Notes under the pieces: model-generated
The model's database searches: none
What the model saw: only the letters and a program-made list of their open reading frames with translations
What the model was told of the DNA's origin: nothing
Position numbers and translations under genes: made by a program
Source of the DNA: Zygosaccharomyces rouxii
Lineage: Eukaryota; Ascomycota; Saccharomycetes; Saccharomycetales; Saccharomycetaceae
Assembly: GCF_000026365.1 (NCBI RefSeq)
Contig: NC_012994.1
Location: forward strand, 186,001 to 250,000
Reading direction: 5' to 3'
DNA length: 64,000 nucleotides
Shown: one piece after another, positions 47,916 through 58,073 of the stretch
Position numbering within the stretch: the stretch's first letter is position 1
Layout: each line of letters starts with the position of its first letter

Positions 47916-50231
47916 CTAGTTCTCTGTTCTTTTGAATTTGTTTACGATAGATTTCATCACAAACAAGATCTTCTCATCGAGAAAAGTGTTGCAAATGTAT
48001 GGAGGTCCATAAAGCTCTCTTTTTTTCGTCCTTTGAAGCCTTACGATGTCTTTCCTTGTAATGAGACCCCGCAGCATACCATCATTTTCTACTATGATAA
48101 CTTTACAACCCAATTGCTTGAACATACGGAATAACAAAGAAGCGGGGGCACCCATTTTAACCGATACAGGGAAAGGAATCACGATATCTCTGAAACTCAT
48201 ATGTTGGGTTCCCTCTAATTCAGTGGCAAATGAAAGGTCTGATCCACCAAAATCCAAAATTGTACTATTGGCGCCTCTGCTATCGCTCTCTATCATTAGT
48301 AATTTAGTCAGAATATCTCTTCTCAAAACGTAGCCAATGCACTTCTTCCCCGTTCTCATATCATAATCCTCCTTAACCACTGGGAACCCATTAACCGCAA
48401 TTGTTTCCGAGTTGTAGATCAAAGACTCCAAACTAGACAGTGTCATTTTTTCATTAATCGTTACCAAATTTGGGGACATGATCTCTTCTGCAATAGTATC
48501 ATCCATAAATTCATCACCATCTTCTGATTCTACTAATGGAAATCCATTGACTTTGATCATTTGGTCTGAAATCCCACCTGGGACACCTGAACTAGCCATC
48601 ACCATTCTTGTAACCGCAACCACAATCATGGTAGGTATAATGTACATAAAGGCACCAGTTAGTTCAAACATGATAACCACAACAGCTAATGTCAACTGTG
48701 TAATTCCGCAAAGCGTAGCAGCCGCTCCCAAAAATGCATATGTACCACCAGTAATGACGCCAGGGCCACTGATAAATCTTTCTACTAGAAGACTAATTGC
48801 TCTACCGAATGTAGCACCCACAGCCATGGAGGGGACAAAGATTCCCGCTGGAATTTTGGCACCATATGAAATAACCACCAGGAAAGCTCTAACCAATGTC
48901 GCTATGAATAATGATGATAGAATTCTTAAAAAGCTAACCACATGGGTATTTTCATCTAATTGACACAACCTGTGCGTAAATGAAGAAGCCTTATCGTTAC
49001 TTTGACATTCATGGAACAAAATACCCATACTTTCAGTCATATCCAGTTTTAAAAACTCATTGGTGTAACATATCAGTGCTGTGATAAATGCCAAGAAGAC
49101 CACTTCTCTTATGGGCCAATTACTCAAACAAACCTTCCGGAAATGAACGTAGTTAATATTCCATTTGCTCACGTATTTCCCGTAAAGTCCACCAAATATA
49201 CCCAGTATGATGAAGACGGGGATTTCTTGAACTTTCCAATCTCTATCGTAGGTCACATTGAATAAAACAATTTTACCACTTCTGAAAGGGTTGATGTACT
49301 CTAAAGTACTGGTTGCACAAAGGGCAACGTAAAATGATTTCCATAAAGTGGATGCACTAAACTCCACAGAAGAGGCTATTTCCTCCAAACTGAACAAAAC
49401 GCCACCAATCGGTGATCCAAAGGCTACAGCTACACCAGCACCGCTTGCTGCTGTCAAATATTCCGATTGCTTTGAATAAGTTAGCACATCTTTCATGAGC
49501 CAATTGGTAATCACGTAACCACAACAAGTTGCGTAGTGTACAGATGGGCCTTCTTTACCCACACTCAGTCCGGAAGAAATGGCTAATGGCAATGCAATAC
49601 TTTTTACGATTAAAGTAAGACCGTTCAAAAAGTCATCTCTATATTTAAAACCTGACACCCAGACTTTAATCTCAGAAATACCAGATCCCGTTGCCATTGG
49701 CGCAATATAGTTTACCATCAAGGTACTGAAAAGGGCAAAGGTCACTGAAAGCCCCATAAATATTAAGAATGGTATTGGTGTCGAGGACCAAGGTGTCCAA
49801 ACCCCATTGCTCACACATTCGAATTCTTCCCTTTTACTCAGTGGACTCCTTGTATCTTTATGTTCCCCATCATTAGCAAATCCACTGCAACAGAACGACT
49901 TGTTTAATAGCCAATTTCTTGTACAATGACCAGTTTTCCAATTTACCAGAGTCTCTGTAAAAATCTGTAAGAAGCCTGCGATGCATCCGATAGTAACCCC
50001 TATCGCCGTCAAAGTAATGATCGTTTGACATCGACTCCATATGGCTACCTTAAATCTCCGATATTTTAAATTTCTCAAATCCTTATTACGATAGTCTTTA
50101 CTACTGCCATCACTAACCAATTTGTTTTTCTCATTTAGCCAATCAATGGTAAGAAATTGGTTAAAATTAGCAGTCTCTGGGATATCGTTAAATCTATCAC
50201 TGTTGGAAACTCCTTTATTTGAAGAAGACAT
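47916..50231 (-). CDS. GEF1: Gef1, Golgi/endosomal CLC chloride transporter
   Basis: Gef1 is the CLC-type chloride/proton transporter of late Golgi and endosomes, needed for copper loading of Fet3 and cation balance. The 771-residue protein (S. cerevisiae 779) contains the CLC selectivity motifs GSGISEIKVW (from G182), GKEGPSVH with the gating glutamate E227, GSPIGGVLFSLEE, and GIFVPSMAVGATFGR. Two CBS domains occupy the last 200 residues (about 560 onward), where ATP or regulatory binding occurs. An N-terminal cytosolic segment precedes helix B. It is convergent with URB2 and divergent from SNU13. Confidence 0.97.
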   Translation of the reverse strand: MSSSNKGVSNSDRFNDIPETANFNQFLTIDWLNEKNKLVSDGSSKDYRNKDLRNLKYRRFKVAIWSRCQTIITLTAIGVTIGCIAGFLQIFTETLVNWKTGHCTRNWLLNKSFCCSGFANDGEHKDTRSPLSKREEFECVSNGVWTPWSSTPIPFLIFMGLSVTFALFSTLMVNYIAPMATGSGISEIKVWVSGFKYRDDFLNGLTLIVKSIALPLAISSGLSVGKEGPSVHYATCCGYVITNWLMKDVLTYSKQSEYLTAASGAGVAVAFGSPIGGVLFSLEEIASSVEFSASTLWKSFYVALCATSTLEYINPFRSGKIVLFNVTYDRDWKVQEIPVFIILGIFGGLYGKYVSKWNINYVHFRKVCLSNWPIREVVFLAFITALICYTNEFLKLDMTESMGILFHECQSNDKASSFTHRLCQLDENTHVVSFLRILSSLFIATLVRAFLVVISYGAKIPAGIFVPSMAVGATFGRAISLLVERFISGPGVITGGTYAFLGAAATLCGITQLTLAVVVIMFELTGAFMYIIPTMIVVAVTRMVMASSGVPGGISDQMIKVNGFPLVESEDGDEFMDDTIAEEIMSPNLVTINEKMTLSSLESLIYNSETIAVNGFPVVKEDYDMRTGKKCIGYVLRRDILTKLLMIESDSRGANSTILDFGGSDLSFATELEGTQHMSFRDIVIPFPVSVKMGAPASLLFRMFKQLGCKVIIVENDGMLRGLITRKDIVRLQRTKKRELYGPPYICNTFLDEKILFVMKSIVNKFKRTEN

Positions 50232-50698
50232 TGTTTTGTAAACCCGCCAGAATGCAAATGCCTTCTATAGCCTATAGGCTCGAAATTTCTGGAGAAAAAA
50301 GGGTATCACTGACAACCCACTTACAAAACCAACTCACAAAAATCTTAAACGAGCCTTAAGAATCTTCTTTATCCTCCAATTTGTGGATACAATCCTTTGT
50401 TTTTAGTCTTCGAGTCAATCATTTTAACCTTATTGGAACCGCGTCTCGTATCATAAACACCACTTCGTCCAATATGATATATTGAAAATTTTTTAAATAG
50501 ATGAAAAATTTCATGCTCATCTCATCTCATCTCATCTCATCTCTTAATAGTCAATAGTTGAAACTCTTTGATACACAACTTCATCTGAAGAGATTAAAAC
50601 GACGTTCAAGCGAGCTGTTATCATTTGCAAGGAACTTGAATAGCGTATTTAGTTGTTTTTCCAGTTTTCCCCATTTTTTTCCTGAGTAAATTATCGAT
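50232..50698. promoter_or_regulatory. GEF1/SNU13 divergent promoter region
   Basis: This 467-bp region drives GEF1 leftwards and SNU13 rightwards. It contains an RRPE and a CTCAT array close to SNU13, listed separately, and no RNA gene that I can recognise. Confidence 0.6.
50502..50543 (-). promoter_or_regulatory. RRPE plus five CTCAT repeats upstream of SNU13
   Basis: TGAAAAATTT (50502-50511) is an exact RRPE consensus; four bases later comes an array of five CTCAT units ending with CTCT (to 50543), an expanded form of the PAC half (reverse complement GATGAG). It lies about 155-195 bp before SNU13, whose protein acts in snoRNPs and the spliceosome. RRPE next to PAC is an established ribosome-biogenesis promoter layout. 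Confidence 0.65.
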
Positions 50699-51079
50699 AT
50701 GTCTGCTCCAAACCCAAAGGCCTTCCCTCTAGCCGATGAGACTTTGACTCAACAGATTTTGGATGTTGTCCAACAATCTTCTAACTTGAGACAATTGAAG
50801 AAAGGTGCCAATGAAGCTACCAAGACTTTGAACCGTGGTATCTCTGAATTTATCATTATGGCTGCCGACTGTCAACCTATTGAAATTTTGTTGCATTTAC
50901 CATTGTTGTGTGAAGATAAGAACGTTCCATACGTTTTTGTTCCTTCAAGAGTGGCTTTAGGTAGAGCTTGTGGTGTTTCAAGACCTGTGATTGCAGCTTC
51001 TGTGACCACCAACGATGCATCTTCTATCAAAAACCAGATCTATGCTGTTAAAGACAAGATCGAAACTTTACTCATTTAG
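50699..51079 (+). CDS. SNU13: Snu13 (15.5K), snoRNP and U4 snRNP protein
   Basis: Snu13 binds kink-turns in box C/D snoRNAs and in U4 snRNA, and is shared by the snoRNP and the U4/U6.U5 tri-snRNP. The 126-residue protein has the same length as S. cerevisiae Snu13. It shows the L7Ae/L30e fold signature with [17 protein letters not shown] (RNA-binding loop), EIILAADCQP-like [17 protein letters not shown], and [13 protein letters not shown]. It starts [20 protein letters not shown]. No insertions are seen. It is convergent with the propeller-like gene that follows, and corresponds to YEL026W. Confidence 0.98.
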   Translation: MSAPNPKAFPLADETLTQQILDVVQQSSNLRQLKKGANEATKTLNRGISEFIIMAADCQPIEILLHLPLLCEDKNVPYVFVPSRVALGRACGVSRPVIAASVTTNDASSIKNQIYAVKDKIETLLI

Positions 51080-51144
51080 ATGGGGCTTTCATAGAATTAA
51101 TTAAGTAGGTCAGAAAAAAAAAAAGAATTTAATCTTAAATTTCC

Positions 51145-54105
51145 TCATTTCCATTCGTCTGGTTCTATGTATTTGGCAGACAAAATGTATATGGCGTTGT
51201 GAGAGCATGTTATGAGAAAAAGAGGGCGGATATATGAGGTCCTCTGAATTCCGTCTTGAATGTTGTAAATGAATTCGTCGATTGGTGAAACGCTCAAGAT
51301 TTCATAAGGTATCAGTTTCTTGAAGTCATCAATCGATATGTGATTATTAAATGTCAGGTGAAGTTTATAATTCTTCGGACGTGATATAGTCGGTTCCCTT
51401 CGATCTTCAACAAAATCTATTAGAATATCTGTATCTGTCGCTTGGTATTCGTCTTCTTTACCATGATGCCATGTTACTAATTGAGGCCTTTTCGCAGTTT
51501 CGTAAATCGTTCTATACTTGCTGTTCCTAGGGTCATTGAAATGACGACAAAGGTTCTCTATTATATTTTCAGGCAGTCCAGAAGTAAATTCCTCACAATC
51601 CTTTATTCTTAAACCTGAGCGGATCGATTCAAGTCCCGGGGTTGTAAAATAAAGAGAAGGTATTCTATGGTCGAAGGACATCCTTCTAATCAGTTTCAAA
51701 TGAAAATCGAATATTTTTACAATCGAATGGTCATCTTTGTAGTAACTCAAAAGCAAGTGGTTAAAGTACGAGACCAAGAGAACACCAGAAGCCACCTCAT
51801 CCCATTCTTGACTTTTTACGGTTTTCATATTAATATGATCGAAAAGAACCAGTTGTAACCCTGCAGAATTTGAGTAGTTCTTAAGAGCCATTGCCACTAA
51901 ATTATCAGATCCCGGCATCAGGGACATTTGCAAGGGCAAATAATCACCGAAATTGTAAAATTGGCTTTGGTATTCAGGCTCATGGATCATAAGCTGTTTC
52001 TCAACCGATGCTGAGATTTCCAAAAATTGTAGATTCCAACACCTGTCTAGAATACAGATTTCATTGTTCTTTAAATGGATAATTTTATAAGGAATCTCAG
52101 GTAGCGGTAGATTCCCATATACTAGATCACAGGTTCGAAGTAGAATAACCTCGAAGGCGTTGTGAAAAATAATGAAATTAAAGAATTTTACCATTTGAAA
52201 TTCACTATTTTGGGGGGATTTGATCTCTAATATAACTTTTTCATTGAGCATTGAATAAATTCTTATTCGACCATCAAAGCTAGTGGCCACAATAAGAACG
52301 TTAGATACAAGGCGATCTGTAAATCCACGAGCAAGATTAACATAATTATCAATAATCTGTAATCCAGCTACTTGGAAATCATGCTCTACTGGAATCTCAA
52401 AAGATTTATTTCTGTTGTCACAGTAAAATATTTTACGATAATCGACGAAGGCGGCAACGTGTAATATCTTTTTTCGGTAATTGTAGCATGCTGAGACTAC
52501 GGTAGCTTCATTGAGCCATTCCCCCAGTTGCAATTGTAAAATTTTTTGAGGAGCTGATTCTTCAGTGTATTTTAGAAGCTCCAATACACCATTGGCACAT
52601 ATGGTTGCAATATAATCAGTGTTTCTCTCCCAAGACATAGCACCAGAAACTTCTTCCGCTTCATCCCCCCATGAAGAAGCGACTGACTCTTTGAAAAGTG
52701 TTTCATCATCCGCATCTTTGAGTACTTCACCGGTTTTTGAAACCCAGATACCATCTTGGCCATTATCAGAGTCAGAGTCGCTATTGTATATAGTTCCTAA
52801 GGATTCATAAAATATGCCGTCTTTTGTGGACCAAAGGTTCGTCACTGGAGTATGGATTAAACGCTTTGAGAATGGAAATACCCGTTTACATGGAGGATAT
52901 TGTAGGAATCGTTTTTCAAAAAATCCGTGGCGGTCTCCTGATGCACCACACAAAAGGACAGTATTCAAATCAGAACCCTTATTAGCAGCTATCTGGCCTG
53001 CAAAATAAGATCTATTTTCATTATCACATTTGAGCACCGATGATTGTAACGTTGAGGAATTGACAAGTACGACTAAACCTCTTGCATAAATGATAACATA
53101 GAGATTTTCTCGAAGTTCATAAGAATAATCTACCATCGAAGCGCTATAACTTGAAATGCTGTGTATTTTTTTCGAAGACCATCTTATAGGAGGTTTCGCC
53201 AGGTGAATATCTAGATCAGTAGTCTCGAAGACGTCAGAGGATGTGTGAAGACGAATTGAATTCATCATGGAGTTCCAACTTATACTGAAAAATTGTGCAT
53301 CATTTGGTAGTCCCTTATTTTTTCTTTGGAAAACCTTCAAATCCGAGGTAAAATTCCAAGTCTTGTTTGAAGTCACACAAAGTACTAATTGATCATTGAT
53401 TTTTTCTATTATGACGCTTTTAAAATCTAAATTCCCTAAGGTTGCTCTCTTTAGAGGTTTAAAAATCCCTGTTCTTGAACAATGCTTGGAAAATTCTACA
53501 AATACATCTCCATTGAATACACTCTTGTAGACGCAAAGAAATATACTATCATTTAGCATAAAAGTGGAGTATTGCAGTGGTTGTCTTTCCACAGGGAGAA
53601 ATACACCTAGTGATTCTCTAGGGTCAAAATACGACCATTTATATATTGTCTTTCCAGCCTGAGAAATGTATATCCCGTTCTTAGAAGATGCTGTTATACT
53701 TTGGAAGTTCAATACAGAGAAATCGCCCCGTTCAGAAATAAAAACAGGGGAAAACTTCAGAGTCGAAAGATTAATTCTGTAGAATAAAATTATACCATCA
53801 CTCTTAAAAAACACATGAGCTGGGAAGCACTCACCATTCGTTCCTTGAAAATTCTCCAGATATAAGTATGCAACGAAGCTAGAGAGAGGGCTTGCTTTTT
53901 CGTGATAGACTAGGTGGTCTAGATCAAAAACATAAAGTCCATTATTGAAGCACAGAAGATGCAAATTGTCATTGTTTAATTTCTGATAACCGATGACCCT
54001 CCCAGATGGAAAGTCACCATAGGGATCAAGCCGATACTCACGAAGAGGTAGCTCAAGATCTTTCCGAAATTTCAATTCATCCGAAAGATACTTCAGATCA
54101 TCCAT
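51145..54105 (-). CDS. Beta-propeller-like protein (YEL025C/YJR039W type), copy A
   Basis: This 986-residue protein (start ATG 54105; the frame further upstream only reaches a GTG) has no catalytic motif I recognise. It is rich in short beta-strand segments, aromatic residues and Asp/Asn turns, as expected for a multi-propeller protein. A segment LLCGASGDRHGFFEKRF near the middle resembles the CPSF_A/DDB1-type glycine-rich motif. S. cerevisiae has two large uncharacterised genes here in the two duplicated regions, YEL025C (1182 residues) and YJR039W (1121 residues). This gene must correspond to one of them. Adjacency to SNU13 fits YEL025C, but length and order do not settle it. The next gene is a related protein. 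Confidence 0.85.
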   Translation of the reverse strand: MDDLKYLSDELKFRKDLELPLREYRLDPYGDFPSGRVIGYQKLNNDNLHLLCFNNGLYVFDLDHLVYHEKASPLSSFVAYLYLENFQGTNGECFPAHVFFKSDGIILFYRINLSTLKFSPVFISERGDFSVLNFQSITASSKNGIYISQAGKTIYKWSYFDPRESLGVFLPVERQPLQYSTFMLNDSIFLCVYKSVFNGDVFVEFSKHCSRTGIFKPLKRATLGNLDFKSVIIEKINDQLVLCVTSNKTWNFTSDLKVFQRKNKGLPNDAQFFSISWNSMMNSIRLHTSSDVFETTDLDIHLAKPPIRWSSKKIHSISSYSASMVDYSYELRENLYVIIYARGLVVLVNSSTLQSSVLKCDNENRSYFAGQIAANKGSDLNTVLLCGASGDRHGFFEKRFLQYPPCKRVFPFSKRLIHTPVTNLWSTKDGIFYESLGTIYNSDSDSDNGQDGIWVSKTGEVLKDADDETLFKESVASSWGDEAEEVSGAMSWERNTDYIATICANGVLELLKYTEESAPQKILQLQLGEWLNEATVVSACYNYRKKILHVAAFVDYRKIFYCDNRNKSFEIPVEHDFQVAGLQIIDNYVNLARGFTDRLVSNVLIVATSFDGRIRIYSMLNEKVILEIKSPQNSEFQMVKFFNFIIFHNAFEVILLRTCDLVYGNLPLPEIPYKIIHLKNNEICILDRCWNLQFLEISASVEKQLMIHEPEYQSQFYNFGDYLPLQMSLMPGSDNLVAMALKNYSNSAGLQLVLFDHINMKTVKSQEWDEVASGVLLVSYFNHLLLSYYKDDHSIVKIFDFHLKLIRRMSFDHRIPSLYFTTPGLESIRSGLRIKDCEEFTSGLPENIIENLCRHFNDPRNSKYRTIYETAKRPQLVTWHHGKEDEYQATDTDILIDFVEDRREPTISRPKNYKLHLTFNNHISIDDFKKLIPYEILSVSPIDEFIYNIQDGIQRTSYIRPLFLITCSHNAIYILSAKYIEPDEWK

Positions 54106-54332
54106 GAGAGCCTTTCGAGTCACACTCTTACTCTATTGAATTCTCGGTGTAACCTTTAAAAGCTTGTCTTCTCGCTCTTTATCGATGAGGCGATAACGCG
54201 TTGAAATTTCATCACAAGGAATAACTGATGGGAATTCTAGTAACATTGAAAGGAAATAAAATTGAGGGTGTAAACAATTGCGAGCTTGCTTGATTAAACT
54301 TCCAAATCTATATTCCCTTATACCCAATGGGA

Positions 54333-57300
54333 TTACAACATGGACTTTTCAAAGGATTTCTTGAACGAAGAATCTGTCGAAATTCTAGTATCCGTGAAAA
54401 TCAAATCAGACTGTTCGTCTTCCAACTGAATAAATTTGAATTGTTCTTCCATTTTTTTTCCTACTGTTGTTTTAAGTTTTCTTAGAAGTTTAGAATCTTC
54501 CAAAATGCCTATCAGGTACTCACCCTTGGATGTGCTTATTGTAAATAATATTGAAATCGGTTTTCTTTCACACTGAATTAAAGATTCTTCTCTAATGAGG
54601 TAGGAGGATTCATGGCTTTTTGAAAATGAGCATATGCTAACAATGTCACCTGGAAGTTTTAGTTGAATTAAACTTGGTTCATCGTCAATAGATGTGCGGT
54701 ATAAGAAAATTGATCTTTCAGTGTCACCAGTAATTAACCAAGTGGTTTCTCCCATTCGGCACATTGATAGATGGGTTATCAATCCATTCGCATTAGGATG
54801 ATCCCCGAATAATGATTTTTCTGAGGTTGTTATAGGAGTAATTCGTAAATTCTCTTGAGCACTATTTGACTTTTGAGTCAATACATATTCCCGTAGGCCC
54901 CTAAGGATATTGAGGATAAGTAGTCTTTCGTTAACGAAAGATCCCTCTTGCAATTTTCTTTTTTTCCCTTCAGGTACCATCCCTGGTGGATATGTGCGTG
55001 GCAACCTGACAATTGTATTAACTAGCCCACCACAACGTACATCGTTGGATACCAAGTCGATTTTGAAAGTGTTTTCCTTAAGTAAGTAGTCAATTTTGTA
55101 AGCTTGTAAAACTTCACCAGCAGTGATAAGAGTACGGTTGTGGTAATTAAGTAAAGCTGTAATGGGGTGGCTCGTATTAACGCCTTGAAGTAGCTCTATA
55201 GTTCCGTTGTTGTCATCAATAGAGAATAACAGAAGATTATCTAATGATTCATCTTCTGCCATTTCGTAGTTTAAAGAGACGATAAAAACTCTGTCAAATG
55301 CTAGTTGCATTGCATAAATGTTGTTTTGATTCATGCCATCACTCATGAAGGATTCCCTATTGAAAGGCAATGCTACAATATCCGATACAAGTGCCTGGGG
55401 GTATTTTTCGGATAAATCATATTGCGATACGGTCTTCTGTGTCTCTAAATCATGTAATTGAATTTCAGTGTAGTATTTCACTCTTTGCAATAGATCACTG
55501 TATGCTGAACGAAGTGAACTCGTCAAAACATATCTGGTTGAGCATGACAACGAAATGAATTTTGTATGGATGTACAAATTGGAGTCAATACGTTTGTTAA
55601 TAACATTGGGTTGAGGGATCTCGTTGGCGATTGTGTATTGATGTATTTTGGAATCATCATCTAAAATTGAAATTGCCGAACCGTCCTTAGCGGCGATTTT
55701 ACTGATACGAGTTTTCATATCAATTCGGGTGAGTTCGAATTTTCCTGTTTCTGTGGAGCTCAACAGCAATAAATCATCTCTAGTATAAATGAGAAAAAAT
55801 CCCCTGTCAGTAACTGCACATATTTCTGCCCTCTGAGCACCAATCTTATGCTTGGTGCATATTTTGACGTTTTTAATATCCAACTCACATAGTTTACCAT
55901 CAATGTCAGTAATTAAGAGACGAAGAGATCCCCGCCAGCTTATCACGTTCATGCATGCGATTGAATCTAGTTCAGTAGAAACGTCGATGTCCTTCTTTAA
56001 AATGTGGGTATCTTGCAAAATTGTGAGCTTGTTATCGACGGACAGTACAGTAATTTTAGAGCCATTTTCCAGCTTGGTGCATGTTAAAATGTATTTCACG
56101 AGAGAAGAGCTTCTCAATTTATCGAGTAAAACAGTTTCAGTTTCGTCACTCCATCCTATGTGCCCAACCTTAGAAACGTATGCATAATTCCCACTGGGAT
56201 CGTTGAAAATATTAGACCAAGTGATTATCGAAGTGTCTTTAACAATGGTTCCATCTAATGTGACATGTATTGGTGACATGCAAGTATCAATCAATTCACC
56301 ATTACAAAAGATTTGCCCGCGTGAATCCTTCCACCAAACACCCTTATTATTATTCCATAGCTGCATGACTTGGTATTCAGAATCAAATGATTCGACTAGT
56401 GAGAAGAAATTTGAATGACCCCAAAATTTTGATTCAACAAATCCCTTGTTATTGACTGATCCACCACAATTGACCAATTTGTGGAAATCTGTTCCTATAA
56501 TGTCTGAAGAGAACATTTTTGATAGATTATAAGGAACTCTTTTAACGACCTGTATTTGGTTCAAATCTAGAAATATAATTTCATTCTCTGGCTCACACAA
56601 AAGGATAGCCATTGCATTGGATAATAAAATTGTCCTTGTGATAATTTGTCGATCAGAAGTAAGCCCCTCAATCGTAATTATTTCAGTCGATAAAGCATCC
56701 CAATGATAAATAAGCTCATCAGGATCTTCAAAGATAACTTTCAACCAAATTTTTAGTAAGCGATTTTGAGAGTTGAAAGCCGCGAATTCCAATGAGTTGA
56801 CGTTTCTTCTCAATATTATCCCCCCATCCAAATTTATTTTATCATCCTCCGTCAAATCATAGGACATGTAGCAGCCTTCAAAACTTTGGAACTGCTGAAA
56901 TTCTACATCTTTAACAGTCTGTTCATAACCTCCAGGTAATTTTATGAACAGAACCTGACGTGGTCCAAAAATGAAAAAACCGACATTGGAAATAGCTCTT
57001 AGCACTGCTCTATTATCTTCAAACTGTACTTCCAATTTACTATGACTTATAAACGTCTCCCATGGTTGCCTTCCCTTACGAACTTCTTTAGGCGCTTGTC
57101 TGATGACTTGGAAATAATAGTTCTGAGAAAATATATTAAGTAGAAGAATGGATATTGTAGGGAAATCTCTACCGGACATGTAGTCAATATTCCATGAAAT
57201 TTCCATGCCAATAATTGTATCTACATCCTCGAAAATGCACCTTGGTCCCTCATCTCTTTTGACAAAATACATTACTTTGTTCTTCAATTGATACTCAATT

Positions 57301-57686
57301 GCAAAGATAGTATTTTTACGCAAATTGATGAAGATTTGATTGTCTCGTTCATCAAATGCAAAGAATTTCTTCTCATCATCTTGTTCCATGCCAGTTTCTA
57401 AGAGATCGATTCTTTCGCACTGGGAATTCAATAGTTCGAGGGCTCCACAATCTTTTAGTAAAATCAAATATTCGACACCGGTTAACGGTTCCCAATAAGC
57501 ACTAGCACCAATATTGTAGCCGGTAGTCACAATGGTTTCCATTTGCTCATAAACCAGTTCAGAGGAATAAACCGCCCTGCATATCTGTTCCGGTTCCACT
57601 ACTAAAAGAGTACCATCCCTTAGGATGAAACTGTCTATCATACATTTTGACTTGCTCAATTCACCTAAAACTACGTGATCCTCCAT
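54333..57686 (-). CDS. Beta-propeller-like protein (YEL025C/YJR039W type), copy B
   Basis: Copy B is 1117 residues from the ATG at 57686. It shares general layout with copy A: many short beta-strand stretches, and a central glycine motif VNCGGSVNNKGFVESKFWG that lines up with LLCGASGDRHGFFEKRF of copy A. Its length is close to S. cerevisiae YJR039W (1121 residues, reported as mitochondrial), and it lies beside HUL4 as YJR039W does. Upstream of the ATG the frame stays open for about 25 codons with no ATG but with a basic stretch (KNRKREEEN), leaving room for a non-AUG-initiated form. It is separated from copy A by 227 bp on the same strand. Function is unknown. Confidence 0.85.
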   Translation of the reverse strand: MEDHVVLGELSKSKCMIDSFILRDGTLLVVEPEQICRAVYSSELVYEQMETIVTTGYNIGASAYWEPLTGVEYLILLKDCGALELLNSQCERIDLLETGMEQDDEKKFFAFDERDNQIFINLRKNTIFAIEYQLKNKVMYFVKRDEGPRCIFEDVDTIIGMEISWNIDYMSGRDFPTISILLLNIFSQNYYFQVIRQAPKEVRKGRQPWETFISHSKLEVQFEDNRAVLRAISNVGFFIFGPRQVLFIKLPGGYEQTVKDVEFQQFQSFEGCYMSYDLTEDDKINLDGGIILRRNVNSLEFAAFNSQNRLLKIWLKVIFEDPDELIYHWDALSTEIITIEGLTSDRQIITRTILLSNAMAILLCEPENEIIFLDLNQIQVVKRVPYNLSKMFSSDIIGTDFHKLVNCGGSVNNKGFVESKFWGHSNFFSLVESFDSEYQVMQLWNNNKGVWWKDSRGQIFCNGELIDTCMSPIHVTLDGTIVKDTSIITWSNIFNDPSGNYAYVSKVGHIGWSDETETVLLDKLRSSSLVKYILTCTKLENGSKITVLSVDNKLTILQDTHILKKDIDVSTELDSIACMNVISWRGSLRLLITDIDGKLCELDIKNVKICTKHKIGAQRAEICAVTDRGFFLIYTRDDLLLLSSTETGKFELTRIDMKTRISKIAAKDGSAISILDDDSKIHQYTIANEIPQPNVINKRIDSNLYIHTKFISLSCSTRYVLTSSLRSAYSDLLQRVKYYTEIQLHDLETQKTVSQYDLSEKYPQALVSDIVALPFNRESFMSDGMNQNNIYAMQLAFDRVFIVSLNYEMAEDESLDNLLLFSIDDNNGTIELLQGVNTSHPITALLNYHNRTLITAGEVLQAYKIDYLLKENTFKIDLVSNDVRCGGLVNTIVRLPRTYPPGMVPEGKKRKLQEGSFVNERLLILNILRGLREYVLTQKSNSAQENLRITPITTSEKSLFGDHPNANGLITHLSMCRMGETTWLITGDTERSIFLYRTSIDDEPSLIQLKLPGDIVSICSFSKSHESSYLIREESLIQCERKPISILFTISTSKGEYLIGILEDSKLLRKLKTTVGKKMEEQFKFIQLEDEQSDLIFTDTRISTDSSFKKSFEKSML

Positions 57687-58073
57687 AGATATGGCGCATA
57701 CTAAGTTCTCTTCCTCCCTTTTCCGATTCTTCAATGCATCATCAGCTGTATTGAATGTTGACTTTTAGGTCAAGGCGACTTCTTTCTTTAGCAACGGAGG
57801 AAGGTATATGACATTATTTGATATTGGCAAATATACGCTGTATAAACACCTGTTAAATTCTCAATTCAACTTCTAGAAGCTGCTGAGCTGCATTGGCAAG
57901 GCAAAATTGTCTGCTCAAAGTTTCAGGTTTTCAATCTCAGGCTCTGGTGTCGTTTACTGATTATAGCTTTGACGAAAGTCTTGGACACAAAAAACTGTAA
58001 TAAGGTAGAACTTAGTTAGTCAATTGGAAGCTACCTAAGGGGTATTTAGTGGTTATTTGCTGAGCTTTGAAAG
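57687..58073. other. Divergent promoter between copy B and HUL4
   Basis: About 390 bp separates the 5' ends of two divergent genes. The first 75 bp could encode an in-frame non-ATG extension of copy B. I see no RNA gene or strong known motif. Confidence 0.5.

Noticed and set aside
54133..54327. 64-codon frame between the two propeller-like genes
   Set aside because: It begins with TTG, has no ATG start and no recognisable content.
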